Shown here in pieces: positions 29,389-39,511 of a DNA stretch of 64,000 bases. The notes under the pieces are model-generated. The model was given only the letters and a program-made list of their open reading frames with translations, was not told the DNA's origin and ran no database searches. Source of the DNA: Kiloniella majae (GTDB lineage Bacteria > Pseudomonadota > Alphaproteobacteria > Kiloniellales > Kiloniellaceae); NCBI RefSeq assembly GCF_002118315.1, contig NZ_MTSZ01000003.1:186001-250000 (forward strand), written 5' to 3'. The first letter of the stretch is position 1. Each line of letters begins with the position of its first letter. Made by a program: the position numbers and the translations under genes.

Positions 29389-30831
29389 TCAGCTTTTGGT
29401 TTCTGTCGGTTTCTCGTCGTTATCTACTTCAGTTTCACTTTTGATGGAGGTTGAAGTACTTTCCGAATCTTGGGCTGGATCTGGGGTATCAATATCAGCT
29501 TTGGCTTGTGGGCGAAGTAAGCGTTCCTGAAGTTTAGGAGACCATTTTAACAAGACGCTTTGTCCTGCTCTTGCCAGGATTTTTTCCACAAGACTGGATG
29601 TACGCATAATAGCGCCGACTTCCGGGCCGTAGGTCAGGCGCATAGTTTCGGCACCAGAAGTGATTCCAAGCTGAGCAATCTGGTGCAATCTTCTGGCGGT
29701 AAAAAGCCAAAAAGGACTGGTAAAGAGCGATATTACGGTAACGGATACAACAAGCCGATAATTTTCATCATCCAGGACACCTGCGCCAACACCAAGTGCA
29801 GCAAGAATGAATGAGAACTCTCCAAGTTGCGCAAGAATAGAACCTGACAGGAAAGCACGCGGCCAGGTCTCGCCGAGGAACCTGATCAGAGTAATGTTGA
29901 GCGCGGTTTTAAAGAGCGCAACAAAAAGGACCAAGAAGAACACAAGTCCGAGATTGTCCCATATGTACTGGGCGTCCAGAAGCATGCCGATGGACAGGAA
30001 AAACACCATTAACAAGATACTTTGAATCGGTGCCACCTGTCGGGACATAACTTTTTGACTGGCGGAATTTCCCAGTATAAGTCCGGCTAAAAATGCACCG
30101 TATGCCGCAGATAGCCCAATCAAACCAGAAAAGGCAGACGCGCCAAAGCAGAATGCCATTCCAGCCAGTGGGGTGAGGTCTTCGTTGTCGCCAATGGATC
30201 GGGCAAAGGGGATTTGCAACCCACGTTTTTTGCTTAAGAAGATAAACAGGAGAATGAGAATACCTATAGAAATGCCTACTTTTATAAAGGCTGATGTGCC
30301 AATGCCGCCTTCTGAACCAAAGGAGCTCACAAAAAGCATCATGGGAACCACGGCAAGGTCCTGTGCAATGAGAATGCCGATGGTTACCTGTCCAATGCGG
30401 GTTCCGTATTCATTGATTTCCTGCAGCATCTTGACGGCGACGGCTGTACTTGAGAGGGCAAAAACAAATCCGAAGAAAAGGATTAGCTCAAAACTCCAGC
30501 CCATAAATTGACCCAGCAGCCACATGCCGCCTACACCAACACCAATTTGTGCCGCAGTGGTGATTACAGCGACTTGCCATACTTCTTTTATACCGCGCAG
30601 GGACAGGTTCATGCCGATGACAAAGAGCAACATCAACACACCGAGTTCCGCCAAGGTGGAAATGTTGTCTCTGTCTTCAACAAGGGCGAGACCTGAGGGG
30701 CCTAAGAATACACCAGCCAGAATATAACCGAGTACAGGTGGTTGTTTGAATTTTCGCATGGCAATGCCGCAAGCTAGCGCTGCAACAACGACGATCGCGA
30801 GGCCTGTTAAACTACCGCTGTGATGTTCCAT
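29389..30831 (-). CDS. Monovalent cation:proton antiporter-2 (KefB/YbaL-like) membrane protein
   Basis: 480 residues with about 12 membrane spans (residues 8-375). CPA2 landmarks: PPVLGYILAGVFLGPSGLALV, LLFVIGMNLSLR and FALSSTAVAVKMLQE. The functional acidic residue is in LIAQDLAVVPMM. After the last span a cytoplasmic tail of about 100 residues ends in an acidic, Ser/Thr-rich segment. No TrkA-N (Rossmann) domain follows, unlike KefB/KefC/YbaL, so nucleotide gating is not expected. It exchanges K+ or Na+ for H+ across the inner membrane. Confidence 0.88.
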   Translation of the reverse strand: MEHHSGSLTGLAIVVVAALACGIAMRKFKQPPVLGYILAGVFLGPSGLALVEDRDNISTLAELGVLMLLFVIGMNLSLRGIKEVWQVAVITTAAQIGVGVGGMWLLGQFMGWSFELILFFGFVFALSSTAVAVKMLQEINEYGTRIGQVTIGILIAQDLAVVPMMLFVSSFGSEGGIGTSAFIKVGISIGILILLFIFLSKKRGLQIPFARSIGDNEDLTPLAGMAFCFGASAFSGLIGLSAAYGAFLAGLILGNSASQKVMSRQVAPIQSILLMVFFLSIGMLLDAQYIWDNLGLVFFLVLFVALFKTALNITLIRFLGETWPRAFLSGSILAQLGEFSFILAALGVGAGVLDDENYRLVVSVTVISLFTSPFWLFTARRLHQIAQLGITSGAETMRLTYGPEVGAIMRTSSLVEKILARAGQSVLLKWSPKLQERLLRPQAKADIDTPDPAQDSESTSTSIKSETEVDNDEKPTETKS

Positions 30832-30918
30832 TATGCTTTGATGTACTCTTTTGTTTCGGGCGGTTGAGGGGTGACCCTAACTTAGCACACGATTTTGATT
30901 AATTGGATTTAATGCTGA

Positions 30919-31464
30919 TTAGCTGTTTGAGGGCAAGTGCTCTTGCAGGCGAGGCATCAATTCAACCAAGTTACAGGGGCGGTGACGGTTATCCAGTTGG
31001 GAGCGCAGGATTTCTCCCCAGCCGTCTTTGCAGGCTGAAGGTGATCCGGGTAGGGCAAAAAGGTATGTGCCTTTTGCTACGCCACCAATAGCTCTACTTT
31101 GCATTGTCGAGGTGCCGATTTTGCTATAGCTGATCCAGCGGAACAGTTCGCCAAAGCCTTCAATTTCTTTTTCCATGACTTCTTTGAAGGCTTCCGGGGT
31201 CGTATCTCTACCCGTTACACCTGTGCCGCCTGTTGTGATGACAACATCTATTTCTGGATTATTAATGTGATTTTGAAGCTGTGATGTAATGGCAGCGATA
31301 TCATCTTTGATGATGGACCGCGCAGAAACATTATGTCCGTCTTCCTTAATCATCTTTTCCAGAATATCGCCTGATCTGTCATCAGCTTCTGTCCGGGAAT
31401 CTGAGATGGTTATTACTGCAATGTTAACGGGCAGAAACGGGCGGGTTTCATCTAGCTTTGGCAT
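30919..31464 (-). CDS. moaB: Molybdenum cofactor biosynthesis protein MoaB
   Basis: 181 residues of the MoCF/MogA-MoaB domain: NIAVITISDSRTEADDRSGDIL at the N-terminus, then VVITTGGTGVTGRDTTPEAF and a C-terminal FALPGSPSACKDGWGEIL. Such proteins adenylylate molybdopterin before metal insertion, or are MoaB paralogues of less certain activity. Its 5' end overlaps the 3' end of the lytic transglycosylase gene by 17 bp on the same strand. No other moa genes are in the window. Confidence 0.93.
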   Translation of the reverse strand: MPKLDETRPFLPVNIAVITISDSRTEADDRSGDILEKMIKEDGHNVSARSIIKDDIAAITSQLQNHINNPEIDVVITTGGTGVTGRDTTPEAFKEVMEKEIEGFGELFRWISYSKIGTSTMQSRAIGGVAKGTYLFALPGSPSACKDGWGEILRSQLDNRHRPCNLVELMPRLQEHLPSNS

Positions 31465-33328
31465 TCTCTGCTACATCCGATTCAGAGTTTTTGTTGTACG
31501 GGTCCTGTGCTTCATATCTGGGCCATTGACCTGCGGCAAGGGTGTCCAGTGAAGGAGAATATTGATCCAGTCTTGCGCGATAAATCCAGAGATTCGTCAA
31601 GACGCGTTCTATAAACAGTCGAGTTTCGTGTGAAGGAAGGCTTTCGATAAAAAGCAAGGGGTCATCGTTATAGGTGATCTTCCGTTCCCATTTACCCAGG
31701 TTTCCTGGGCCTCCGTTATAGGCTGTGGCTAATTTAAAGAGATCACCCTCAACATAGTTGTGGTTAAGTAGATAGCCTAAATACTTTTGACCCAAGGCCA
31801 GATTTAGAGAAGGATCGAACAGTTGGTTCCGTGTTTTACCACGGAAGCTTTGCCCTTGGGATATGTAGCTTGCTGTTTGAGGCATTAACTGCAACAGACC
31901 GCGGGCACCATCAGGGCTTTTTGCGTTGGGATTAAACGATGATTCCTGGCGCATGAAGGCAAAAACAAGGGCGCGGTCTATTTCAAACCCACCTTCTGGT
32001 TCCCATTTCGGGATTGGATACAGGGCTGCATCTATAACGCCCCTGTTTTCGGCGGGATTTTGTTTTTCCTGTTTTTCCTCGGCTGCCAATCTGGCGCCAA
32101 GACGAAACGCAAGCTCAGGCATGCCGGTATGTTCGGTGAGCTGCAGGAAAGCGGGTATTTCATTACCTTCGATACTGCCGATCAGGCGGCTTAATTCTGA
32201 CTTAGCCTCTTTTGTTTGTCCCAGTTGAATTAGAGCTAGTGCCCTTTTGCTTGGTGCATGGCTCTGTAATGTTTTGGCTGTAATTTCGTTAAGCTGGTGT
32301 GATTGGTAATCAAACGCGAGCTCTAAACCAAGTGCTCTGCGTGCAAGGATACCGTAAAATGTTCGTGGGTATTCTGCGGCCTGATAGAGATATTTACTGA
32401 CATCTTGTGGCTGTTTTAGTTTTAGGTTAGCACGGGCGGCCCAATAGGCTCCCGATGAACGCATCCAGCTATTACTGCGTGATGCTTTGGCGAGATGGGC
32501 GAAATGATCTCGGGCTTCTTTGGTCTTGTCTAGACGCCATGCAGCGAGACCTGCAATCCAATCTGCTGAAGGGACATATTTTCTAGATTGGGTCGCCTTC
32601 TTGGCCAGTTGATAAGCTTTTTTATCTTTCCCATAATAATACCAAGCGGCAGCCAGTTGTGCATAGGTTTCATTGATTTCTATGGGGTCAAGGAGCCGTT
32701 TTGCTTTCGCTGATTTGAGAGCATCCTCGGTAATTGACAGGCGTGTATTCAGAACATTACGGCGAAGCTGTCTTTTTAAACGGTTGGCTTGGGTTTTATC
32801 TGCTTTGGATAGTTTTTTACTTGAACGATAGTTGTAGTTTTTCCCGTAAGCGCGATATGGCGCGCTTTTAAAGCGGACAGGTTTCTGGGGGTAATTGTAA
32901 TTTTTAGGACGTCTCTGCAGGGCTAGCTTGTAGATGATATCAGCTTGAGGATGGTCAGCGTATTGTGCGAGCCACGTTTTGAGTTCTTTGTATTTTGATC
33001 GGTAGGCCGTGGGGTGTAGATATCTTTGTGCCTGAACATGACCCAGTAATATTTTATTGTCGAGCTTGGGGATGAGCTTGTCAGCATCTTTCCAGCGACC
33101 TTGTTCTTGTCGGGCAAATATTCTGGTGTAGAGTTTTATATCCTCGTCACTGAGAATTTCTGGAATGATAAAATTTTGTGCTGCCTGGGTTTGAGGGCCA
33201 GTGACTTTATCGTCAACTTTGGTGGAGGCAAGGGCTGTGGCTGGAAGTAATAACAACAAACAGCAAAGCTTTGCTGCTTGGGTACGATGGTTAGCTGTTT
33301 CGAAAAGTGCGCGCATAAATGTCGTCAT
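31448..33328 (-). CDS. slt: Soluble-type lytic transglycosylase (Slt70-like)
   Basis: 626 residues. Signal peptide with hydrophobic CCLLLLLPATALA, then an alpha-superhelical ring of repeated helices (about 60-440) and a C-terminal SLT domain. The domain has catalytic E462 in FMRQESSFNPNAKSPDGARGLLQLMPQTA and GGPGNLGKWE further on. It cleaves glycan strands with 1,6-anhydro product formation in the periplasm. It overlaps moaB, which is cotranscribed. The mid-region has many Lys, Tyr and Ala residues. Confidence 0.92.
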   Translation of the reverse strand: MTTFMRALFETANHRTQAAKLCCLLLLLPATALASTKVDDKVTGPQTQAAQNFIIPEILSDEDIKLYTRIFARQEQGRWKDADKLIPKLDNKILLGHVQAQRYLHPTAYRSKYKELKTWLAQYADHPQADIIYKLALQRRPKNYNYPQKPVRFKSAPYRAYGKNYNYRSSKKLSKADKTQANRLKRQLRRNVLNTRLSITEDALKSAKAKRLLDPIEINETYAQLAAAWYYYGKDKKAYQLAKKATQSRKYVPSADWIAGLAAWRLDKTKEARDHFAHLAKASRSNSWMRSSGAYWAARANLKLKQPQDVSKYLYQAAEYPRTFYGILARRALGLELAFDYQSHQLNEITAKTLQSHAPSKRALALIQLGQTKEAKSELSRLIGSIEGNEIPAFLQLTEHTGMPELAFRLGARLAAEEKQEKQNPAENRGVIDAALYPIPKWEPEGGFEIDRALVFAFMRQESSFNPNAKSPDGARGLLQLMPQTASYISQGQSFRGKTRNQLFDPSLNLALGQKYLGYLLNHNYVEGDLFKLATAYNGGPGNLGKWERKITYNDDPLLFIESLPSHETRLFIERVLTNLWIYRARLDQYSPSLDTLAAGQWPRYEAQDPYNKNSESDVAENAKAR

Positions 33329-33590
33329 AACGAAATGAAATTCCCCCAGTAAAACCCCAAGAAGACCAGCGAACCCTGATAAGTAAGGTAACTAAGTCTG
33401 CAAAGCTACTTTTTACGTCTTTGTAATATCCCCGTTAACTATAATCGAAAATAGTTAATTGTAGCTTCCGGGGCAATAGCTCTTAAATGCGTCAAAAATT
33501 TGTCTAGAATTTTAATTACACCTGTTCTTCTTACGAAATCGTGAAGAAGCTGTGCTTAATTTCTCTCTGTATAGAAGGAGTTAAGGTGAT

Positions 33591-34436
33591 TTATACAAGC
33601 TTGGATTTGATTTCACGTAAATCCTGCCATGCCAGAGCTTTTTGCCGAGGTGTGTTGAGCAGCATGTGGGGGGCAAAGGTCGCAATGGTTGGAATGGCAT
33701 TACCTGTTGATGTACTGTACTCAAGCCACTTTCCTCTTTGACGGAGCAAACTGGCATCGGGATCAATGAAGCCTCTCAAGGTACTCTCTCCCATAAGGAC
33801 GAGTGCTTTGGGGGCAATAAGATCAATCTGGCGATCAATAAAAGGTTTGCAACAGGCAAGGTCATTCGTCGTTGGCTTTTTGTCACCTGGTGGACGCCAA
33901 AAAACGCAAGAACTTAAATAAACATCCTCTATATTCAGCCCGATCGATTTGAGCATATTAATCATAAGTTTGCGGTTGGATCCGGCAACTGTTTTGCCTT
34001 CGCGATCTTCGTCGGCGCGGGGCGCGCCCATTATGATCATTAGATCTGCTTTGGATGGCGTTTGGTCAAAGACTGTATTTATTGCTGTTTTTTTCAACGA
34101 GCAGCCATCAAAAGAAGCAAGTGCAGTTGACAGACCGGCGAGGCTTTCGGCGCTACTCGCGAGCTTCAGGGCTTCGTTTAATGTTTTTTGGAGCGATTGC
34201 AGGACACGTTTATTTGCTACTGCTTTTGGTGGGGCAGGTGGCGCGGCTTGGGCACCGGGCTTTGTGGTGTGAGAAGAAGAGCTAGATGTTGGGGGGGGCT
34301 TCGCTGCCTTAATTTGTCCCTGACTGAGTTCATAGCTATCAATAGCTATATCACCAATAGCTTCATCGACCCCGGCATCGAGTTGCCAGGTTAGTGCAGC
34401 TAATAGTTCGTCACGGGTCCAGTCTTCGGCAGTCAT
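33591..34436 (-). CDS. Uracil-DNA glycosylase superfamily protein (divergent family 4-like)
   Basis: 281 residues. An N-terminal extension of about 75 residues includes a short Ser- and Pro/Ala-rich linker. The UDG domain starts near 105: GCSLKKTAINTVF, IIMGAPRADEDREG, FWRPPGDKKP, CKPFIDRQIDLIAP and KALVLMGE are all family 4-like. Compared with the family 4 pattern, the first cysteine of C-x2-C is absent (only C112 remains) and the usual cysteine before RPPG is W180. Also, GEAPG reads MGAPR, and the HP motif reads FAPHM. It may lack the Fe-S cluster or have altered activity. The slt gene lies 262 bp downstream on the same strand. Confidence 0.78.
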   Translation of the reverse strand: MTAEDWTRDELLAALTWQLDAGVDEAIGDIAIDSYELSQGQIKAAKPPPTSSSSSHTTKPGAQAAPPAPPKAVANKRVLQSLQKTLNEALKLASSAESLAGLSTALASFDGCSLKKTAINTVFDQTPSKADLMIIMGAPRADEDREGKTVAGSNRKLMINMLKSIGLNIEDVYLSSCVFWRPPGDKKPTTNDLACCKPFIDRQIDLIAPKALVLMGESTLRGFIDPDASLLRQRGKWLEYSTSTGNAIPTIATFAPHMLLNTPRQKALAWQDLREIKSKLV

Positions 34437-34892
34437 GTTTCTCTGCTAAGTGTCCTAATTTTATCTTCGGCCTGTTGCATTACAAATAACGCATGCAGAT
34501 TGGTTTTTATTTCCAAACTGATTTTTATTTAAAGCAAAGATCATGATTGATCCATTGATGTTTGCAAAATGGGTAACTTTTCTTATGACGACAGGCTGGC
34601 TGTTTAGGGCGTCGCAGCGAGCATTAATGAGAATGACTTTTGGAGGGCCTATGGATTTTTGCAAATCCTTTTCGTGGTTTTTGATTGTTCTGTGTCGTTA
34701 TTGTTAAATTGCTGCAGCGCGATAATATCTATAAATTGATGTTGAAAACTATGTGCGAGTGATAGCTTCATCGCTAAATAATAAAAAATGTGGTCATTTG
34801 TGGTATTTTGTTGAATCATGTGGCCTGTTGTAAATTGAGGGGAAGCGGCAAGATAAGCCGCAAAGCTCACGGCTCGAATTGGAGAGAGGGCT
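34437..34892. other. Intergenic region between divergent UDG and ETF-QO genes (456 bp)
   Basis: AT-rich and without a convincing open reading frame. Contains a small hairpin GCGGC/GCCGC (about 34846-34863) about 30 bp before the ETF-QO start, and the GGAGAGAGGG ribosome site at 34881. No promoter consensus was assigned. Confidence 0.5.
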
Positions 34893-36545
34893 ATGGAACG
34901 CGAATTTATGGAATACGACGTTGTTATTGTCGGGGCAGGACCTGCTGGTTTGTCCGCTGCAATTAAACTGCGTCAGTTGTCTGCTGAACAGGGAAAAGAA
35001 GTCTCGGTCTGTGTTTTGGAAAAGGGCTCGGAAGTTGGGGCGCATATTTTCTCTGGCGCTGTGTTTGAGCCCCGGGCTTTGGATGAGCTTATTCCCGATT
35101 GGAAAGATAAGGGCGCGCCGCTTAATGCTCCTGTGTCTGACGAGAAGTTTATGCTTCTCAGTGAAAAAGGGTCAGTAAATCTTCCCGTTGCCCTGCTGCC
35201 CAGCCAAATGCATAACGATGGTAACTATGTTATCTCCCTAGGCAATCTTTGTCGCTGGCTTGGTGAGCGCGCAGAAGAGCTCGGCGTAGAAATTTACCCC
35301 GGCTTTGCTGCTGCAGAAGTGGTTTATCATGAAGATGGCCGCGTCAAAGGCGTTGCGACCGGCGATATGGGCATCAGCAAGGATGGCGAACAAAAAGATT
35401 CTTACATGCCGGGTATGGAACTGCATGGTAAGTATACCTTCTTTGCGGAAGGATGCCGAGGTTCCCTCAGCAAAGGTTTGATGGAAAAGTTTGATCTGAG
35501 AGAAAATTGCGATCCTCAGACTTACGGCATTGGTATGAAAGAACTTTGGGAGCTTGATCCGGCAAAGCATAAACCCGGAACGGTTGTTCATACCGCCGGG
35601 TGGCCAATGAAAAGTGATACTTGGGGTGGTTCGTTCATTTATCACCTCGAAAATGGTCAAGCCTATGTTGGTTATGTCGTCGGTTTGGATTACGAGAATC
35701 CCCATTTGTTCCCGTTTGGTGAGTTTCAGCGTTTCAAAATGCACCCGGCTATTGCCGAGATGCTTGAGGGTGGGAAGCGAATCTCATATGGCGCGCGCGC
35801 TTTGAATGAAGGTGGTCTGCAATCTGTGCCGGATCTTGCTTTCCCGGGTGGTGCTTTGATCGGGTGTTCGGCTGGTTTCCTGAATGTTGCTAAAATCAAA
35901 GGAAGTCATAATGCAATGAAGACAGGTATGCTTGCTGCTGAAGCTGCTTTTGATGCAGTGACAGCTGGTGAGGAAACACCGCCTGTTCTTTCTGCCTATC
36001 CGGACGCATACAAAAAGTCTTGGGTGTACGAAGAGCTTTATGCATCCCGAAATTTCCGACCTGCTTTCAGCAAGTTTGGTTTGTGGGGATCGATGCTCTA
36101 TTCAGGTATTGATCTCAAGGTCTTTGGCGGCAAGCTACCCTGGACATTCAATCATAAACATTATGACCATGAATGCCTGAAGCCTGCGGCTGATATGCCA
36201 CAAATTGACTATCCAAAACCAGACGGAAAGCTTTCGTTTGATCGTCTTTCTTCTGTCTTTATATCTGGGACAAACCACGAGGAAGATCAGCCTGTCCATC
36301 TAACGTTAAAAGATGCTTCTGTGCCGATTTCGCACAACTTGGCAATTTATGATGCACCGGAACAAAGATTTTGCCCGGCGGGTGTGTATGAAATTGTTCG
36401 GGATGATGATGGCAATAATCCACAGCTGCAGATAAATGCGCAAAATTGTGTGCATTGTAAAACCTGTGATATCAAAGACCCGACCCAGAATATTAACTGG
36501 GTAACGCCAGAAGGTGCTGGTGGACCGAACTATCCAAATATGTAA
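34893..36545 (+). CDS. Electron transfer flavoprotein:ubiquinone oxidoreductase
   Basis: 550 residues, the family's usual size. FAD-binding Rossmann motif [17 protein letters not shown] at about 10-26, then [27 protein letters not shown] and [15 protein letters not shown]-terminal ferredoxin-like domain has cysteines in FCPAGVYE and [19 protein letters not shown] for one 4Fe-4S cluster. The protein takes electrons from ETF, fed by acyl-CoA and amine dehydrogenases, and reduces ubiquinone at the inner membrane. GGAGAGAGGG lies before the ATG. A strong terminator follows. Confidence 0.97.
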   Translation: MEREFMEYDVVIVGAGPAGLSAAIKLRQLSAEQGKEVSVCVLEKGSEVGAHIFSGAVFEPRALDELIPDWKDKGAPLNAPVSDEKFMLLSEKGSVNLPVALLPSQMHNDGNYVISLGNLCRWLGERAEELGVEIYPGFAAAEVVYHEDGRVKGVATGDMGISKDGEQKDSYMPGMELHGKYTFFAEGCRGSLSKGLMEKFDLRENCDPQTYGIGMKELWELDPAKHKPGTVVHTAGWPMKSDTWGGSFIYHLENGQAYVGYVVGLDYENPHLFPFGEFQRFKMHPAIAEMLEGGKRISYGARALNEGGLQSVPDLAFPGGALIGCSAGFLNVAKIKGSHNAMKTGMLAAEAAFDAVTAGEETPPVLSAYPDAYKKSWVYEELYASRNFRPAFSKFGLWGSMLYSGIDLKVFGGKLPWTFNHKHYDHECLKPAADMPQIDYPKPDGKLSFDRLSSVFISGTNHEEDQPVHLTLKDASVPISHNLAIYDAPEQRFCPAGVYEIVRDDDGNNPQLQINAQNCVHCKTCDIKDPTQNINWVTPEGAGGPNYPNM

Positions 36546-36603
36546 GACCAAAATACGTAATGTATCGGATTCTTTCCGGTATAATGGCGCATTAAATTAA
36601 GAG

Positions 36604-36642
36604 AAACTGACCACTTTTATAGACAAGGTGGTCAGTTTTTTT
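36604..36642 (+). terminator. Terminator after ETF-QO
   Basis: Stem AAACTGACCAC / GTGGTCAGTTT (11 bp perfect), 13-base loop, then further T residues. Confidence 0.92.
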
Positions 36643-36737
36643 ATGTAGTCACTTTATATTGTGCAGCAGATGCTTGGCGTTAAGCAGTTAGAGGGGTAGA
36701 CTGCTGTCATTTCTTGTCTGGCGAAGAGGAGGACGAT

Positions 36738-38501
36738 TTGCCTCGCCATGGCTCTATGTTCGTAAAACAATATTTACAACGCTTTATTTTCTCTGCGGGA
36801 ACGGCGCTTATTCTTGGCGCGTGTACATCTGCCCAGAGTGATTCCGACGGCAAGCAAGGTTATGCTGATCTTGGTGCAGAGCACCCGGTTGTGCGGGCCA
36901 ACAGCTCTGCGTCGGGAACCTATCTGGCAGGGATCGTTGCTGGTCATAACCGTGATTATGAGATTGCCACCGAGCTTATGCTTCATGCATTAGAAGCATC
37001 ACCAGAAGATCCGCGGCTTCTTGCCCGTTCCTTTTTGCTTACAGCAAGTACCGGACGTGATGATCAAGCTCTGGATCTGGCAAAACGTCTGCTTGATGTG
37101 TCGCCAGAACAATCTCTCGCACATTTGGTTCTTGTGATCGATGCCGTCGAACGTGAGGACTGGGAAGCCGCAAGAGAAAGAATTGAGGCGACGCCCAATG
37201 TGGGGGTCAATACGATTCTAGAGCCAATGTTCTCGGCTTGGACAGATCTTGCACAAGATGATTTGGACAAAGCATTGGAGAATCTGGAGCCGCTTTCAAA
37301 GAAAGAAGGTTTCCAGTCTCTGTATGGAATACAAATCGCGCTTTTGAAGGATTTGGGCGGGCGTCCTGATGATGCGCGTAAAGATTATCTGGCCTTGTTA
37401 GGGGCATCAGAGCAGCCAACATTACGGCAGGTTAACATTGTTGCCGATTTCCTAAGTCGGCAGGGTGATAAAGAAGCTGCACGTGGATTGATTGAAACCT
37501 ATCTGGAGCAAGATCCGGAAAATGCGATTGCCAACCATGCATTGACTCGCCTGGATTCTGACGAGGAACTCCAGAGAATTATTTCTAAACCTGGCGATGC
37601 CTTTGCTGAAATTCTCTTTGGGTTTGCCAGCTTGCATGCGCAGGAGAAGGCTTATGATACCGGTCTTGTTTATGCCAATCAGGCTTTAAAACTACGCCCG
37701 GACTATGAAGAAGCAAAGATTCTTGTGGGCGAGATCATGCAAACACAAGGGCGTAGCCGTGCTGCGATTGATCTTTATAAAACGATCCCGCTGGATTCTC
37801 CTTATGCCTGGACAATAGGACTAAGGATTGCGGATGAGCTGGATGCTTTGGGACTGGAAGAAGAAACTCTGGTTGCATTGGCACAGCTAGAAGATCTTCG
37901 CCCGGAACGCTTTGAGCCACATCTTCGAAAAGGTAATATGTTACGGGCATCAGAAAGGTATGCAGAAGCTGCTGATGCCTATGGCGAAGCCATTAACCGA
38001 ATTGATGAAAACAACAGCCGCTATTGGTCTCTGTTCTATTTCCGTGGCATTGCGTATGAGCGCATTAAAAAATGGCCAAAAGCAGAAGCTGATTTTCTTA
38101 AGGCATTGGATCTGTCGCCGGATCAACCGCATGTCTTGAATTATCTGGCTTATTCCTGGGTTGAATTGGAAAAGAACCTGGAAGAAGCAGAGCAAATGCT
38201 GATCAAAGCGGTAGAGCTTCGCCCTGACGATGGATATGTGGTCGATAGTCTGGGGTGGGTATATTACCGTCTTGGCAAGTTTGATGAAGCCGTTAAGTAC
38301 TTGGAAAAAGCCATTGAGCTAAAAGCAGAAGATCCTGTGATTAATGATCATCTAGGGGATGCCTATTGGCAGGTTGGGCGCAAACATGAAGCGCGCTTCC
38401 AGTGGCGGCGTGCCCTTAGCTTCGAGCCGGAAGAAGAGCAGGTCGAATTGATTCGAACAAAGATCGATAAAGGCATTGTGGCTGATCGTTCTGAGAGTTA
38501 A
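36738..38501 (+). CDS. TPR-repeat lipoprotein
   Basis: 587 residues from the TTG at 36738, chosen because AGGAGG lies 5 bp upstream; ATG 36756 is an alternative. Both give a lipobox (LILGACTS), so the protein is a membrane-anchored periplasmic lipoprotein. The body is a chain of tetratricopeptide repeats from about residue 60 to the end; the last ones are clearest (PHVLNYLAYSWVELEKNLEEAEQML, DGYVVDSLGWVYYRLGKFDEAVKYL, AEDPVINDHLGDAYWQVGRKHEA). A TPR protein directly upstream of ispE is common in alphaproteobacteria. Scaffold function is likely; partner unknown. Confidence 0.88.
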   Translation: MPRHGSMFVKQYLQRFIFSAGTALILGACTSAQSDSDGKQGYADLGAEHPVVRANSSASGTYLAGIVAGHNRDYEIATELMLHALEASPEDPRLLARSFLLTASTGRDDQALDLAKRLLDVSPEQSLAHLVLVIDAVEREDWEAARERIEATPNVGVNTILEPMFSAWTDLAQDDLDKALENLEPLSKKEGFQSLYGIQIALLKDLGGRPDDARKDYLALLGASEQPTLRQVNIVADFLSRQGDKEAARGLIETYLEQDPENAIANHALTRLDSDEELQRIISKPGDAFAEILFGFASLHAQEKAYDTGLVYANQALKLRPDYEEAKILVGEIMQTQGRSRAAIDLYKTIPLDSPYAWTIGLRIADELDALGLEEETLVALAQLEDLRPERFEPHLRKGNMLRASERYAEAADAYGEAINRIDENNSRYWSLFYFRGIAYERIKKWPKAEADFLKALDLSPDQPHVLNYLAYSWVELEKNLEEAEQMLIKAVELRPDDGYVVDSLGWVYYRLGKFDEAVKYLEKAIELKAEDPVINDHLGDAYWQVGRKHEARFQWRRALSFEPEEEQVELIRTKIDKGIVADRSES

Positions 38502-38519
38502 TGGGATAGATCAGTTTCG

Positions 38520-39452
38520 ATGAAACAGATTATCGAATTTGCCCCTGCAAAGATAAATCTATCTTTGCAGGTAACGGGGCAACGAGATGATGGCTATCAT
38601 CTATTGAAAAGCCTGGTGGTTTTCGCAAATGCTGGCGATCGGGTTTTTATAGAACCTTCTTCTGATTTCTCTTTAGAGGTTACAGGACCTTTTGGTGATT
38701 GTTTGTCTGGTTGTTTCCCTCGTTGTTTCCCGGGAAAAAGTGACTATAAGGGCAATAATCATAAGGCCAGCAATCCTGAAGATAATCTGGTTATCAAAGC
38801 AGGGCGTAAGTTACAGAAGCTCCTTGGTGTTGATAAAGGCGCAGCTATAACGTTAGAAAAGAATCTTCCTGTCTCCTCTGGGATTGGTGGCGGCTCGGCA
38901 GATGCGGCGGCAGTTGTCAGGGGGCTTCTGGGGCTATGGGACATTGATCCTAAAAGACTTGTTGATAGTTTGAATGACCTGGCGCTGGAGATAGGTGCGG
39001 ATGTTCCTGTATGCTTAAGAGGTAAGTGTTCGTGGATGGAAGGCGTGGGCGAGATCTTAAAGCCCGGTCCTCAATTGCCGGGCTTTTTCTGTGTGCTTGT
39101 TAATCCGGGATGTCCTGTATCTACACCGCAAATCTTTAAGGAGTTGAATGGCCAATTTTCACAGGCTGTGATTGAACCAGAAGAGGTCTGTAGTTTACCA
39201 GACTTACTTCATTATTTGAATGCTGCGGGTAATGATTTGGCCAATCCGGCCAAACGATTAGAGCCGCTAATTGCTGATAGTCTCAAAGCTTTAGAGGATC
39301 AGCAGGATTGCCTGTTTGCGGGGATGTCCGGCAGTGGTGCAACTTGCTACGGTCTCTATAAAGATATTGTTGCTGCGAAGATGGCGGCTGCAGCGATTAA
39401 ACAAAACAATAAAAACTGGTGGGTCCAGCCAGCAGAATTGAATTCATTATAA
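38520..39452 (+). CDS. ispE: 4-diphosphocytidyl-2-C-methyl-D-erythritol kinase
   Basis: 310 residues. GHMP kinase: N-terminal FAPAKINLSLQVTGQRDDGYHLL, ATP loop LPVSSGIGGGSADAAAVV and C-terminal FAGMSGSGATCYGLY. It phosphorylates CDP-ME in the methylerythritol phosphate pathway, the same pathway as ispH here. Unusual: an insertion of roughly 20-25 residues after GPFGD (about residues 60-85, CLSGCFPRCF and a basic, Asn-rich stretch) precedes the conserved PEDNLV; most homologues have only a few residues there. It follows the TPR gene by 18 bp. Confidence 0.95.
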   Translation: MKQIIEFAPAKINLSLQVTGQRDDGYHLLKSLVVFANAGDRVFIEPSSDFSLEVTGPFGDCLSGCFPRCFPGKSDYKGNNHKASNPEDNLVIKAGRKLQKLLGVDKGAAITLEKNLPVSSGIGGGSADAAAVVRGLLGLWDIDPKRLVDSLNDLALEIGADVPVCLRGKCSWMEGVGEILKPGPQLPGFFCVLVNPGCPVSTPQIFKELNGQFSQAVIEPEEVCSLPDLLHYLNAAGNDLANPAKRLEPLIADSLKALEDQQDCLFAGMSGSGATCYGLYKDIVAAKMAAAAIKQNNKNWWVQPAELNSL

Positions 39453-39511
39453 ACAAGGTGCTCTTTTTAGCGATAAGATAACCTTGTCATGTTTTCGGGT
39501 ATATCTTTCGG

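Noticed and set aside
29389-30831. Assignment of the antiporter as KefB or KefC
   Set aside because: The C-terminal TrkA-N nucleotide-binding domain is absent, so the specific name is not supported.
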